A DNA stretch of 64,000 bases from Thermoplasmata archaeon (lineage in GTDB: Archaea; Thermoplasmatota; E2; JACPAO01; JAHFTW01): NCBI GenBank assembly GCA_023269235.1, contig JAHFTW010000002.1:1-64000 (forward strand). Direction: 5' to 3'. Of this stretch, positions 54,876 to 63,394 are shown one piece after another. The first letter of the stretch is position 1, and every line of letters begins with the position of its first letter. Position numbers and translations under genes: made by a program. Under the pieces are notes generated by a model. The model saw nothing but the letters and a program-made list of their open reading frames with translations. It ran no database searches and was not told where the DNA came from.

Positions 54876-55667
54876 TTACGTGCCTGGCTTGAAAGCCTCG
54901 ACGAGGGCGAGGCGCATCGGCTCCGGCTTGACGGCGTGCGTTTGGCCAGGGACGACCCTGTGCTGGGCCTTGGGGACGGCCTTCGCGACGGCCTCGGCGG
55001 CGGCCTTGAGGTTGGGCGCCGTCTTGCCGCCATTGGCGACGAGGGTGGGCACCTTGACCTTCGCGAGCACGGCGGTGGGGACGACGAAGCGGTCCATGAT
55101 GGCCGCGTCGTAGGGCAGCGTGTGGGCGACCGACTTCATGGTCTTCCACATCGGCAGGAGTTTCATGAACGCGACGCCGATGGCGGGGACGCCGACGGTG
55201 CGCATGAAGTACGCCACGGCCTCACTGCGCTGGTCGTTGGCGCGGAACGCCTCGAGCTTGGGCTTGAACTCCGTGTCCGGCTTGCCTCCGGGGGCGGCGG
55301 CCACGAACGGCGGCTCGTAGGCGTAGAGCTGCTGCATCGGGACCCCGCCGGCCGCTGCATGGAGTGCGAGGGCCGCGCCCGACGAGAACCCGACGACGAA
55401 CGGCTTGCCTCCGGCAGCGGCGCAGACGGCGGCGAGGTCGTCAATCTCTTTTTGGACGGTGTACGTCGGGTTGTCGCCGGAGTCGCCGCGGCCACGGCGG
55501 TCGTAGCTGTACACGGTGAACGATTTGGCGAGGTTCTCGGCCATCTTGCGGGCGAAGACGAACGTGCGAATGGCGAGCGCGCCGGGCACGATGACGAGCG
55601 GCGGGCCGCTTCCGAGTTTGTCGTAGCCGATCTGGGTTCCGTCCTTGCTGGTCACGAAGTTGGTCAT
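54876..55667 (-). CDS. Alpha/beta hydrolase
   Basis: A 263-residue cytoplasmic alpha/beta hydrolase: VIVPGALAIRTF, YDRRGRGDSGD, nucleophile GFSSGA (GxSxG with Ser at about 95), Asp candidate near ANGGKTAPN, His in GQTHAVKP. No signal peptide. Its ATG overlaps the DUF1801 stop (ATGA), so it belongs to the operon; substrate unknown. Confidence 0.85.
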   Translation of the reverse strand: MTNFVTSKDGTQIGYDKLGSGPPLVIVPGALAIRTFVFARKMAENLAKSFTVYSYDRRGRGDSGDNPTYTVQKEIDDLAAVCAAAGGKPFVVGFSSGAALALHAAAGGVPMQQLYAYEPPFVAAAPGGKPDTEFKPKLEAFRANDQRSEAVAYFMRTVGVPAIGVAFMKLLPMWKTMKSVAHTLPYDAAIMDRFVVPTAVLAKVKVPTLVANGGKTAPNLKAAAEAVAKAVPKAQHRVVPGQTHAVKPEPMRLALVEAFKPGT

Positions 55668-56056
55668 GCGGATTCCTCCTTGGCGATGGCGACGGCCTGC
55701 TTGAGCAGACGCACCAGTTTGACCTTTGGCACGGCGCCGGGCTTCGTGAGCTTGACGGCGCGGTACGTGGCACTCGTGCTGGGCTCGAAGAGTCCGTCCG
55801 CGTCGTCGATGCGGGCGCCGCGCGTCAGGCCGAGCGAGGCGTGCCTTGTGAAGATGGAGACGTGCGCGAAGCCGACGCCGTCCTTCACGGCCCACGTCGG
55901 CATCTGGTGGTACAGGTCCTCCTCGGCGTCCTTCACGGTGGAGCGGATGAGGTCGGCGAGCCAGCGGCCAGCTTCTCCGGGCTCGCCGAGCCCGGCCTCA
56001 AGAACGCGCTCGACCTTGGGATTGCGTTTTTGCGGATCCTTGAGGCGGAACGTCAT
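55664..56056 (-). CDS. DUF1801 (YdhG-like) protein
   Basis: A 130-residue protein of the DUF1801/YdhG type: YHQMPTWAVKDGVGFAHVSI, HASLGLTRGARI and RAVKLTKPG. Such proteins are common next to ArsR and SRPBCC genes in bacteria, with unproven function, perhaps iron-related. Coupled to the hydrolase downstream. Confidence 0.8.
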   Translation of the reverse strand: MTFRLKDPQKRNPKVERVLEAGLGEPGEAGRWLADLIRSTVKDAEEDLYHQMPTWAVKDGVGFAHVSIFTRHASLGLTRGARIDDADGLFEPSTSATYRAVKLTKPGAVPKVKLVRLLKQAVAIAKEESA

Positions 56057-56065
56057 GCGGACACC

Positions 56066-56524
56066 TTAGAACGGAAGTTCTTGCTCGACGAGGCGCTGCA
56101 GATTGTCGAGGCTCTGGCCCCATCCGATGGGGGCGCCGTCGGCGGCAGGGCCGGGCGGGATGCCTTCCTGGACGACGGAGACCTCGGTGCCGCCCTTGAC
56201 GGGCTTGAACGTGATGGTGGTCCGCATGTCGCCCTGCATGGCGGGGTCGTCGGTCTCGAAGAAGTTCGTGTGGACGAGGCGCTCGAAGGGCTTCATTTCG
56301 ATGTAGCGGCCGCCGAACGTCTCGCTCCAACTGCGGTTGATGGTGGAGAACGACATGCGGAAGCCTCCGCCGACCTTGGCGTCCATGTTGTGGACCTTGC
56401 CGGTGAAGCCGTGCCGCGGGAGCCACTTCGCGTACGCGTCGGGGTCGGTGAAGCAGTGCCAAATCCGTTCGGGCAGGGCCTTGAAGACCCGGTTAAGGTG
56501 AACGGTCACGGTCGTCGGTTGCAC
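56066..56524 (-). CDS. SRPBCC/AHSA1-like protein
   Basis: A 152-residue AHSA1-type domain: LNRVFKALPERIWHCFTDPDAYAKWLPRHGFTG, GGRYIEMKPFERLVHTNFFE, and a C-terminal helix (GWGQSLDNLQRLVE). GTG 56524 is chosen because an earlier ATG at 56608 would overlap the DoxX gene by 44 nt. Similar to the copies at 56957 and 57916, so the operon holds four such domains in three genes. Confidence 0.83.
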   Translation of the reverse strand: MQPTTVTVHLNRVFKALPERIWHCFTDPDAYAKWLPRHGFTGKVHNMDAKVGGGFRMSFSTINRSWSETFGGRYIEMKPFERLVHTNFFETDDPAMQGDMRTTITFKPVKGGTEVSVVQEGIPPGPAADGAPIGWGQSLDNLQRLVEQELPF

Positions 56525-56564
56525 ACGCTTCGTTTTGGATGCGATGGCTTTGGGTGGCAAACGG

Positions 56565-56960
56565 TCACGTTCCTGTTGCAACGGGCAGGAGGGCACGGAC
56601 GCGGGCATCGCGCAACCACAAGCCGCCCCACAAGAAGAACGCCAGGTAGATTGGGAACAGCACCGTGCTGAACAGTGGCTTCTCCACGCGCATGTTGATC
56701 GCGATGGCGCCGCCGAAGTACGCCGTCAGCAAGACGGCCCCGAGGGCGGCGGTGCGCGGGATGAGACTCACCGCGAGGAAGATAGCCTCGAGAATGCCGA
56801 CCACGACGAGCATGTCTGCGGGCAGCCCGAGCTCCCCCGCGGTGGCCACGGCGTGTTGCTCTTTCGTGACGTGAAGGACGGTATCGAAGAGCATGAACGA
56901 AGCGAACAGACCCGTGAGGACCCAGCTCGTGATGCGGACTTGTTTGCGGTCGAAGTTCAC
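56565..56960 (-). CDS. DoxX-like membrane protein
   Basis: A 131-residue four-helix protein of the DoxX/DUF4345-like family (SWVLTGLFASFMLFDTVLHV, VVGILEAIFLAVSLIP, GAVLLTAYFGGAIAINM). It starts at GTG 56960, overlapping the upstream stop by GTGA. Function unknown; quinone-linked or transport roles have been suggested for relatives. Confidence 0.83.
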   Translation of the reverse strand: MNFDRKQVRITSWVLTGLFASFMLFDTVLHVTKEQHAVATAGELGLPADMLVVVGILEAIFLAVSLIPRTAALGAVLLTAYFGGAIAINMRVEKPLFSTVLFPIYLAFFLWGGLWLRDARVRALLPVATGT

Positions 56961-57913
56961 GCAGTTTCCCCCAACACTTTGGCCATGTGTCCAAGATTGC
57001 TGATGACGCCGTCGCGGCTGCCCTCGGTGAACTCGACGCTTGCCATGGGGCCCTGGGTGAAGGTCATCTTGGTGCCCATCACGCCGGGTTGCATGGTTGG
57101 GCATTCCTCCAATTCGATGGTCACCGAGATCGGGTATGGTTTCTCGCCTGGACCAAGGAAAATGTCGAACATCCATTCCTGCACGAGGCGCTGATTCGCA
57201 ACGACTTCGAGGTAGGTGCCGTGGTTGTGCAACTCTCCGTGCTCGCGATTGGACATGGTGATGTCGTATTTGCCGCCGACTTTGACGTCCAGCGTGTTGA
57301 CCTTGAATGCGTACCCCATCGCCTGCGCGCCGGGGCCCCACCACTTCGCGAGGCCCTCCTTCGTTGTCCACATTTGGTAGACCTTGCTCGTGGGGGCGTT
57401 GAAGTAGCGCACCAAGCGGAAGCCCTCGCCCGGGCCGGGCCGCTCGATTTCTTCCGCCAAACGATCGGCCACCATCGCGAAGCCGGCCGCGGCACCTTCG
57501 GGCTGGTAGGGCCCTTGCTTGGGGAAGGGTCCGTGCGTGACTTTGAGGCGCGTGCCGCCGTTTTCCGGGATGAACTCCAAGGTCCCGGTGGCCTCCAGCC
57601 CGGACCCGTCCGGCCAGATGTCGCGCGTCACGATTTTCTTGTTGGGGACGATTTCGACGTAGGTCCAAATGGCCGTCCAGGGTTGGGTGCGGTGGCTGAT
57701 GCGCAACTGGCCGCCGACCTTGAACTCCAAACGGTCCACCTTGCCCTCTCCAACGGGCCAGAAGAACTTCGGGAGCAGGGCGGGGTCGGACCACGCCTTG
57801 AACACCTTCTCCGGGCTGGCCTTGAACCAACGCTCGACGTGCACCGTGCGGTCCTTGACCTGGCCTTTCGCGGGCTCAGTGATGCCCTGGATGTGCTGCT
57901 TGCGCGCGACCAC
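56957..57913 (-). CDS. Tandem double SRPBCC/AHSA1 protein
   Basis: A 318-residue fusion of two AHSA1-like domains (about residues 22-158 and 163-315; each with the W(F/T)KASPEKVFKAWSDP- or FNAPTSKVYQMWTTKEG-type opening and a KFFWPVGEG or KWWGPGAQ loop). Two lipid/ligand-binding folds in one chain are less common than singles. The start is GTG 57913; it is 2 nt after the next SRPBCC gene. Confidence 0.82.
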   Translation of the reverse strand: MVARKQHIQGITEPAKGQVKDRTVHVERWFKASPEKVFKAWSDPALLPKFFWPVGEGKVDRLEFKVGGQLRISHRTQPWTAIWTYVEIVPNKKIVTRDIWPDGSGLEATGTLEFIPENGGTRLKVTHGPFPKQGPYQPEGAAAGFAMVADRLAEEIERPGPGEGFRLVRYFNAPTSKVYQMWTTKEGLAKWWGPGAQAMGYAFKVNTLDVKVGGKYDITMSNREHGELHNHGTYLEVVANQRLVQEWMFDIFLGPGEKPYPISVTIELEECPTMQPGVMGTKMTFTQGPMASVEFTEGSRDGVISNLGHMAKVLGETA

Positions 57914-57915
57914 GA

Positions 57916-58374
57916 TTAAGCCTCCAAGCGTTTGGCGAGCTTGTCAAAGCAGGCGCCCCACCCGGCGGTGGCCCCGGTGTGATGCTCGCTGGGAACGCCA
58001 TCCATGACGACGGTCATGCGCGTCTGCTTGGTCCCCACGGGCGTGAACGTGACATCGATGAGGAACGACTTGTCGGGGGCGCCTGACACAAGGCGGCGCG
58101 GTTTGTCGAGGACGTGGAAGACGCCGCTGTTCGGCATCTCCTGGCCGTTGTCGAGCGGCATGAAGAACGCGACCTTGCCTCCGACGCGGACCTCGAAGGT
58201 TTGAATCTTCAAGTCGGCTTTGCCCGGGTTCATCCATTTCGCGTACCGCGTCGGATCCGTCCACTGCTCCCAAAGACGCTCCGGAGTGGCGTCGAAGACC
58301 CGCTCGAGCTTGAGCTTCGGCGGTTTGGCGGGGACGGTCTTGGTCGGGGCGGCGGGCGGGGTCTTGCTCGTCAT
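57916..58374 (-). CDS. SRPBCC/AHSA1-like protein
   Basis: A 152-residue single AHSA1 domain (VFDATPERLWEQWTDPTRYAKWMNPGKAD split by a natural loop) preceded by a Lys/Pro-rich tail (SKTPPAAPTKTVPAKPPK). Second gene of the ArsR operon, overlapping arsR by ATGA. Confidence 0.83.
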   Translation of the reverse strand: MTSKTPPAAPTKTVPAKPPKLKLERVFDATPERLWEQWTDPTRYAKWMNPGKADLKIQTFEVRVGGKVAFFMPLDNGQEMPNSGVFHVLDKPRRLVSGAPDKSFLIDVTFTPVGTKQTRMTVVMDGVPSEHHTGATAGWGACFDKLAKRLEA

Positions 58375-58685
58375 GATTCATCATCCTCCAGGGCTTGCTC
58401 GAGGCGGTCGAAGGCGGCGTTCCAGCGGGCCTTGGATTCTTGAATCCACTTGTCCGCGCGTTCTAGGCCGTGGGCCCGCAGGCGAACGTGCCGGCTTCGA
58501 CCGTGCTTGCGTGTTGCCACAAGACCCGCCTCCTCGAGGACCCGGACATGCTTCTGCACCGCCATGAGGGTGATGGGGAGCGGCGACGCGAGGTCGCTGA
58601 GCGTCCTCTCGCCCGCCTCCAGCGCTGCCAACAGGTGGCGGCGCGTGGGGTCGGCGAGCGCGGAGAAGGCCCGGTCCAGATCCAT
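58371..58685 (-). CDS. ArsR-family transcriptional regulator
   Basis: A 104-residue winged-helix repressor-type protein: FSALADPTRRHLLAALEAGE, the recognition helix region ITLMAVQKHVRVLEEAGLV and the wing RKHGRSRHVRL. No Cys pair for metal sensing is visible, so it is the non-metal type that is often coupled to SRPBCC genes. First gene of an eight-gene operon and divergent from the MORN gene, so it may control both. Confidence 0.9.
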   Translation of the reverse strand: MDLDRAFSALADPTRRHLLAALEAGERTLSDLASPLPITLMAVQKHVRVLEEAGLVATRKHGRSRHVRLRAHGLERADKWIQESKARWNAAFDRLEQALEDDES

Positions 58686-58747
58686 GCTAAACCGTTAGGT
58701 TGAGCTTCTTTGTAAGCCTTTTCGTGGGGCTCCCTGCTGCCGATATC

Positions 58748-59203
58748 GTGGCAACCAGCAAGAAGACCGCGAAGCCGAAGGCCAAGGCCATCCCGGTGCG
58801 CGGAGGCGGAACGGGCGGCACCGGAGCGACGTCCGGCGTGAAGGACGGCATGGACACCACCTACTACCCCAATGGGCAAGTGAAGGAAGTCGGCCAGCGC
58901 GTCGGGGGCAAGAAGCAAGGCCCGTGGACGGTGTACCACCAGGACGGAACGGTGTGGAGCACGGGCACGTACGACCACGGAGTCGAGCATGGGCGGTTCA
59001 TCTGGAACGCCAAGAACGGAGTCCTCCGGCAAGCGGGCTCCTTCGACCACGGCGTCCAGACCGGTCTGTGGAAGCGCTACCGCGGCGGAACCGGCGTCCT
59101 CTACGACTCCGGCACATGGGAAAACGGCAAGCGCGTCGGCAAGTGGACGACGTACGACAAGGATGGCGCCGTCAAGAAGATTCAGACGTTCAAGCCGAAG
59201 TGA
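58748..59203 (+). CDS. MORN-like repeat protein
   Basis: A 151-residue protein with about four MORN/YwqK-type repeats (TTYYPNGQVKEVGQRVGGKK, TVYHQDGTVWSTGTY, GVEHGRFIWN, GTWENGKRVGKWTTYD) after a Lys/Ala-rich tail (ATSKKTAKPKAKAIPV). GTG 58748 is preferred because AAGCCTTTTCG lies 29 nt upstream; an in-frame ATG at 58700 would add a poorly supported hydrophobic stretch. Function unknown. Confidence 0.72.
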   Translation: MATSKKTAKPKAKAIPVRGGGTGGTGATSGVKDGMDTTYYPNGQVKEVGQRVGGKKQGPWTVYHQDGTVWSTGTYDHGVEHGRFIWNAKNGVLRQAGSFDHGVQTGLWKRYRGGTGVLYDSGTWENGKRVGKWTTYDKDGAVKKIQTFKPK

Positions 59204-59209
59204 ACCGCT

Positions 59210-59611
59210 TCAACGCTTTTTTGCCGCCCTGCCGCCCATGTCTCTCGCCACGTCCTGCATCATCGCAAGCCGCAACTTAACGAGCCGCATCACGAGCGCG
59301 ACGGGGATGGGTTTGTCGTGCGGGAACTGGATGGAGCCGACGCCCAACTTGTAGCCCTTCACGGCGGCGGGGTGGGCCTGGAAGAAGGCGGGACCGACCA
59401 TGTGGAGCGTCGCATGCTGCGCGGCGGCGCCGAAGAAGACGACCGGTTTCCCGCCCAGCTTGTAGACGGGGACGCCGTAGCTGATGCCCTCGACCGCCTC
59501 CGGGGCGGCGGCGAGGATGGCGGACCGCAGGACGTCAAGCTGGTTCTGCACAGGCCTTGGCCACTGGGCGAGGAACCGCGCGACGTCGGGCGAGGGCGTC
59601 GTGGAACTCAC
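59210..59611 (-). CDS. DUF1801 (YdhG-like) protein
   Basis: A 133-residue DUF1801 protein: FLAQWPRPVQNQLDVLRSAIL, EGISYGVPVYKLGGKPVVFFGA, and HMVGPAFF. It overlaps the upstream VOC gene by 4 nt (ATGA). It has a basic C-terminus (GGRAAKKR). Confidence 0.83.
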   Translation of the reverse strand: MSSTTPSPDVARFLAQWPRPVQNQLDVLRSAILAAAPEAVEGISYGVPVYKLGGKPVVFFGAAAQHATLHMVGPAFFQAHPAAVKGYKLGVGSIQFPHDKPIPVALVMRLVKLRLAMMQDVARDMGGRAAKKR

Positions 59612-60177
59612 TTTGTCTTGCCGCCCACGCGGTCGTAGGCGGCCTGTAGCCCCTTGACGTCCAATTTGACCATGCCCATCATGGCCTGGAAGACGGCGCC
59701 GACCTTCTTCGGGTCGGGGTCGCTGGTCAGGCGCAGGAACGCCTCCGGGACGATCTGCCAGGTGAGGCCGAACTTGTCGTCAATCCAGCCGCACCGGCTT
59801 GGCGTTCCGCCGTCGCCCTCGAGGGCGTTCCACAAGCGGTCCACTTCCTTCTGGTCCTTGCAGACGACGAAGAAGGAGAACGCGGGGCTGTGCTTGTACA
59901 TCGGGCCGCCGTTGAGCGCCATCACCTTCTGGCCGGCGAGCGTGAACGTGCCGCCCATCGGCCCCATGCCATCCACGCGCGAGCCGGGGAACAGGCCGAC
60001 GTAGTAGCGGGCGGCTGCCTCGCAGTTGTTGTCGAACCAGAGGAACGGGGTGATGCTGCGCACGGAGGACCCCGCCGGCGCTGGTTTGGCCTTCGCGACA
60101 AAGCTCGGAGGAGACGCCTTGGTTTTCTTGGCGACGGCCTTGCGCGCCGTCTTCTTGGCGGGTCGCTTCGTCGCCAT
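59608..60177 (-). CDS. VOC protein (PhnB-like) with Lys/Ala-rich tail
   Basis: A 189-residue protein: a Lys/Ala/Arg-rich tail (about residues 1-35, KRPAKKTARKAVAKKTK) then a PhnB/3-demethylubiquinone-type VOC domain (ITPFLWFDNNCEAAARYYVGLFPGS split across a loop; MALNGGP; FGLTWQIVPE). Function unknown. Adjacent to another VOC gene with no gap (stop at 60178). Confidence 0.85.
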   Translation of the reverse strand: MATKRPAKKTARKAVAKKTKASPPSFVAKAKPAPAGSSVRSITPFLWFDNNCEAAARYYVGLFPGSRVDGMGPMGGTFTLAGQKVMALNGGPMYKHSPAFSFFVVCKDQKEVDRLWNALEGDGGTPSRCGWIDDKFGLTWQIVPEAFLRLTSDPDPKKVGAVFQAMMGMVKLDVKGLQAAYDRVGGKTK

Positions 60178-60663
60178 CTACTTTCCTCCCGACAGGCCGA
60201 TGAGCATCCCACCCGGCTCGCGCACGGTGGCGATGACGACGCCCGGCATGATCTCGTTGGGCGCCATGATGGGCTGCGCCCCGGCGCGGACAGCCTTCGC
60301 GAAGGCGGCTTGGCAGTCGGCGACGTGCACGGTCGGTGTGCTGTGCGGCACCTCACCCGGTCCGAGGCCGCGCACGCCGCCTCCGCCCTGCTCGGAGAAC
60401 GCGAACAGGTGGTAGTCCCCTGCAGGGGACGGGAACGCGGGGCGGAACGTCCAGCCGAACGCCTTCGCGGCCCACGCCTTGGTGGCGAGCGGGTCGCTGG
60501 TGGCGAGCTCGGTGTGGGTAATCCATCCATAAAGGCCCTGCGTCGGCGTGTGCCGGCCAGGCGCCTTGGGTTGGGGGACCTTGCGGGCTGGCGCCTTTCG
60601 CACGGCGGCCTTGGCCGGATTGGTGGTCTTCTTCGCGCTCTTGCGGACAGGGGTCTTGGCCAT
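60178..60663 (-). CDS. VOC (glyoxalase-like) protein with Lys/Ala-rich tail
   Basis: A 161-residue protein: tail KTPVRKSAKKTTNPAKAAV to about residue 40, then a VOC module (GLYGWITHTELATSDPLATKAW; DYHLFAFSEQGGGG; VVIATVREPGGMLIGL). ATG 60663 is preferred, as the frame above it lacks coding character. First gene of the VOC-VOC-DUF1801 run. Confidence 0.82.
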   Translation of the reverse strand: MAKTPVRKSAKKTTNPAKAAVRKAPARKVPQPKAPGRHTPTQGLYGWITHTELATSDPLATKAWAAKAFGWTFRPAFPSPAGDYHLFAFSEQGGGGVRGLGPGEVPHSTPTVHVADCQAAFAKAVRAGAQPIMAPNEIMPGVVIATVREPGGMLIGLSGGK

Positions 60664-60881
60664 GGTGCGCCGGCGCCGGCGGGGCCGGCAAGTAGCAAGC
60701 CGGCTTTGGTGCTTGAACCTGACTGACCCCTGCGACGGGTCGTCGGCACGGCGACCTCGACGGGTCCTCTTCCAAGCCAGCGACGCCCGCAGGTGCATGT
60801 GACGGCAACGGAATGGCCTTCGCCCTCGACGCCCTGCTCAGCCCGCCCACGGACCCCAATCGCGCCGCTGGGTCGCGACGG

Positions 60882-62186
60882 TCATCCGGCCGGCTCGGGC
60901 CCCTTCGTTCCGCCGATGGGCTCGTCCCCCGGCTCCGGAGGCGACGCCGTCGTGTCCTCGGGGACATCCGGCTCCACCGGCTTCGCCGACGAGGCGCCTG
61001 CCAGCGTGGATCGCTTGGCGAACGGGCGCGCGAGCGGGGGTGCCGCATCGCGCAAGGCGAGGTGCTCCGGACTGGTGATCTCGATGCCGGCTTCGCCGAA
61101 CAGGTCGAGCACGCGCTCGATGAGTTTGGAGCGGATGGCGACCATGACGCGCGGGTCGGCCACGAAGGCGTGAAGCGTGTAGGAGACTGCGAAGTCGCCC
61201 AGCTCCTCCTGGAAGATGCGCGGTTCCGGATCGGCGAGGACGCCCTCCTGCTTGGCCGCCTGCTTCAGGAGGCTGTGGACCTCGCGCCACGGGACCTCGT
61301 AGCCCAGCCCGATGCGGACCTCGACGGCCACGCCATTGCCGCCCGCGTCCGCGCTGTAGTTGGTCATCGGCCCGGCCATGACGAGCTGGTTCGGGATGGC
61401 GATCTCCTCGTTCTTGATGGTGCGGACGCGGGTCACGAACAGGGTCCGCTCGATGACGTCCCCCGTGATGTCGTGGATGCGCACCCGGTCGCCGCGGTCG
61501 AAGCCCCTCGTGTAGGTCAGGACGATGCCGGCGACGGCGTTGCCGATGGCGCTGCTGGCGCCCAAGCTCACCAGGGCGCCCACGAAGATGGCGATGCCCT
61601 GGAACCCAGAGGTGCCGCTGCCGGGCAGGAGCGGGAAGATGAGGATGGCGACGAGGATGACGATGGCCATGCGCACCAGGCCGTAGGTCTGGCGGGCCCA
61701 GCTTTTGTCGAACTTGGGAAGGCGGATGCGGCCCTTGCGGATCTCCTCAAACATCCACCGCACGGCGCCGAGGAGAATCCGGAACACGACGACGAGGAGC
61801 ACGATGTTGGCCAAGTTCGGCAGGAACGCGACGAAGCCTGCCCCCAGCCCGCGCGCGGAGGCGGTGAAGAAGCTCCAGGCGGCGTCGAGGAGGACGTCTC
61901 CGCCGGGGAGCACGAGGGCGAGGAGAAACGGCCAGGCGAGCAGAAGCACGAAGCGCCACATCCACAGCGCCGCGCGGTTGCCGAGTTTCCGCAGTTCGAG
62001 AAGCCACCCCGAACCCATGATCTGCATCGACCCGAGGCGCAGCGGCTTCGCGGAGCCCGGGCCCTCCTTGACCACCGCCTCCTGCCAGTGGCGAAACAGG
62101 ATGGAGCCAAGACGCCACAGGGCCGCGAGGGCAGCCGTCATCGCCGCCGCCAGGAGCAGGCCGATGGGCCAGGAGAATGCGACCAT
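60882..62186 (-). CDS. MscS-family mechanosensitive channel
   Basis: A 434-residue small-conductance mechanosensitive channel. About five membrane segments precede the pore helix (GASSAIGNAVAGIVLTYTRG) and the beta domain (FDRGDRVRIHDITGDVIERT; IPNQLVMAGPMTNYS), followed by the alpha/beta cytoplasmic part and a Pro/Ser-rich tail. It releases solutes under osmotic downshock. Confidence 0.92.
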   Translation of the reverse strand: MVAFSWPIGLLLAAAMTAALAALWRLGSILFRHWQEAVVKEGPGSAKPLRLGSMQIMGSGWLLELRKLGNRAALWMWRFVLLLAWPFLLALVLPGGDVLLDAAWSFFTASARGLGAGFVAFLPNLANIVLLVVVFRILLGAVRWMFEEIRKGRIRLPKFDKSWARQTYGLVRMAIVILVAILIFPLLPGSGTSGFQGIAIFVGALVSLGASSAIGNAVAGIVLTYTRGFDRGDRVRIHDITGDVIERTLFVTRVRTIKNEEIAIPNQLVMAGPMTNYSADAGGNGVAVEVRIGLGYEVPWREVHSLLKQAAKQEGVLADPEPRIFQEELGDFAVSYTLHAFVADPRVMVAIRSKLIERVLDLFGEAGIEITSPEHLALRDAAPPLARPFAKRSTLAGASSAKPVEPDVPEDTTASPPEPGDEPIGGTKGPEPAG

Positions 62187-62242
62187 GCCGGGGCATGGCC
62201 CAGGTGCCGGTTAAAGACCTCTGAACCCCGGGAGACTCGCCG

Positions 62243-62737
62243 CTACGTCCTGAACTCGGGGCTGCCCGCGCCCCACCCGGGCAGGTCGCATGACTGCCCC
62301 AGCCAGGAACGCAGCTGCGCCTCGTCGTACTCCGCGTCGTTGTGGATGTGGAGACCCCGCGCCTGCACGAAGGCCGTGACGGGCGGCGCCGGGTCGAGGC
62401 CACGGGCGTACAAGGCGACAGCGACGTAGCCCTTGAACGACCAGAGCGCCATGAGCCAGCCCTGGCCAGGCCGACCGTAGAAGGGGACGCCCAACGGCTG
62501 CGACGGCTTGCGCCACTTGGCGTGGCGCTGGATGCCGGGGATGGTCTTGCCGATGAGGGCGTCGATGCGCTTCACGAGGGCCTTGTGCTCCGGCTTGACC
62601 GCGTCGAGCCAAGCCTGGACGTCGGCGCCGCCGTCGGCCTTGGCAGGCTTGGCCTTCTTGGTGGCCTTCGCGGCGGCGGGGCGCGCGACTTTCTTCGCGG
62701 ACTTCTTTGCGGCGGGCTTGCGGGATGGAGAAGCCAT
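62243..62737 (-). CDS. DUF1801 protein with Lys/Ala-rich tail
   Basis: A 164-residue protein: tail PSRKPAAKKSAKKVARPAAA up to about residue 38, then a DUF1801 module (VQAWLDAVKPEHKALVKRI, IPGIQRHAKWRKP, PFYGRPGQGWLMAL). ATG 62737. Paralogous to the gene at 62791; TTCAAG-type box about 28 nt upstream. Confidence 0.82.
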   Translation of the reverse strand: MASPSRKPAAKKSAKKVARPAAAKATKKAKPAKADGGADVQAWLDAVKPEHKALVKRIDALIGKTIPGIQRHAKWRKPSQPLGVPFYGRPGQGWLMALWSFKGYVAVALYARGLDPAPPVTAFVQARGLHIHNDAEYDEAQLRSWLGQSCDLPGWGAGSPEFRT

Positions 62738-62790
62738 GGCGCCGGCCAACCGTGGCTCCGGCTTGAACCTGTCCTCGCGCTGCGGAGAGA

Positions 62791-63297
62791 CTACGACTTG
62801 CCCCAGCCTGGGATGGCGGCTGCCTGCTTGAGCCACGTCGCCATCTGCGCCTCGTCGAGGTCGCCTTCGTGGACGTCGATCCAACGTCCGGCTTTTCCTT
62901 CGCCGCCAGGCGGGACCGGCCGCAACGACGTGCCGAGGAAGAAGGTCGCCTTGACGGCGTTCGTAAACACGTGGAACGCGAAGAACCAGCCCTGGCCCTC
63001 CACGCCATAGAAGGGCGAGTTCCACTTCACGGCCTTGCGGACCCCAGGGACATGCTTTACGACGAGGGCATCGAGCCGGCGCGCGACGTCGCGCTTCCAG
63101 CCCGGGATGGCCGCGATGTAGGCCTGCACCGGGGCGTCGCCGTCGGCCATCTCGACCTGCGGGTTGCCGCCCGCCAGGAGACGAGGCTGGGCTACTGCTT
63201 TGGCCGGCGTCTTGGCCATCGCGGCGCGCGGGACGGACGTCTTCGCCGCGGCCTTCGCGGACGTGGCAGCCTTCTTGGTCGTCTTCTTGGCGGGCAC
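62791..63297 (-). CDS. DUF1801 protein with Lys/Ala-rich tail
   Basis: A 168-residue protein, tail PAKKTTKKAATSAKAAAKTS, then a DUF1801 module (YIAAIPGWKRDVARRLDALVV, PGVRKAVKWNSPFYGVEGQG). GTG 63297 is preferred because GGTTCATCTGG lies about 30 nt upstream; the frame continues to 63405. A clear paralogue of the gene at 62243. Confidence 0.78.
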   Translation of the reverse strand: MPAKKTTKKAATSAKAAAKTSVPRAAMAKTPAKAVAQPRLLAGGNPQVEMADGDAPVQAYIAAIPGWKRDVARRLDALVVKHVPGVRKAVKWNSPFYGVEGQGWFFAFHVFTNAVKATFFLGTSLRPVPPGGEGKAGRWIDVHEGDLDEAQMATWLKQAAAIPGWGKS

Positions 63298-63394
63298 GCC
63301 AGGAGACCCGGGCCTCGCCAGATGAACCTCACGGCCGAGGCGGTCGTGCACGTCCCCGAAGCCCTTATCGCGGCGCCCCAAGGTCGGTGCCCGC

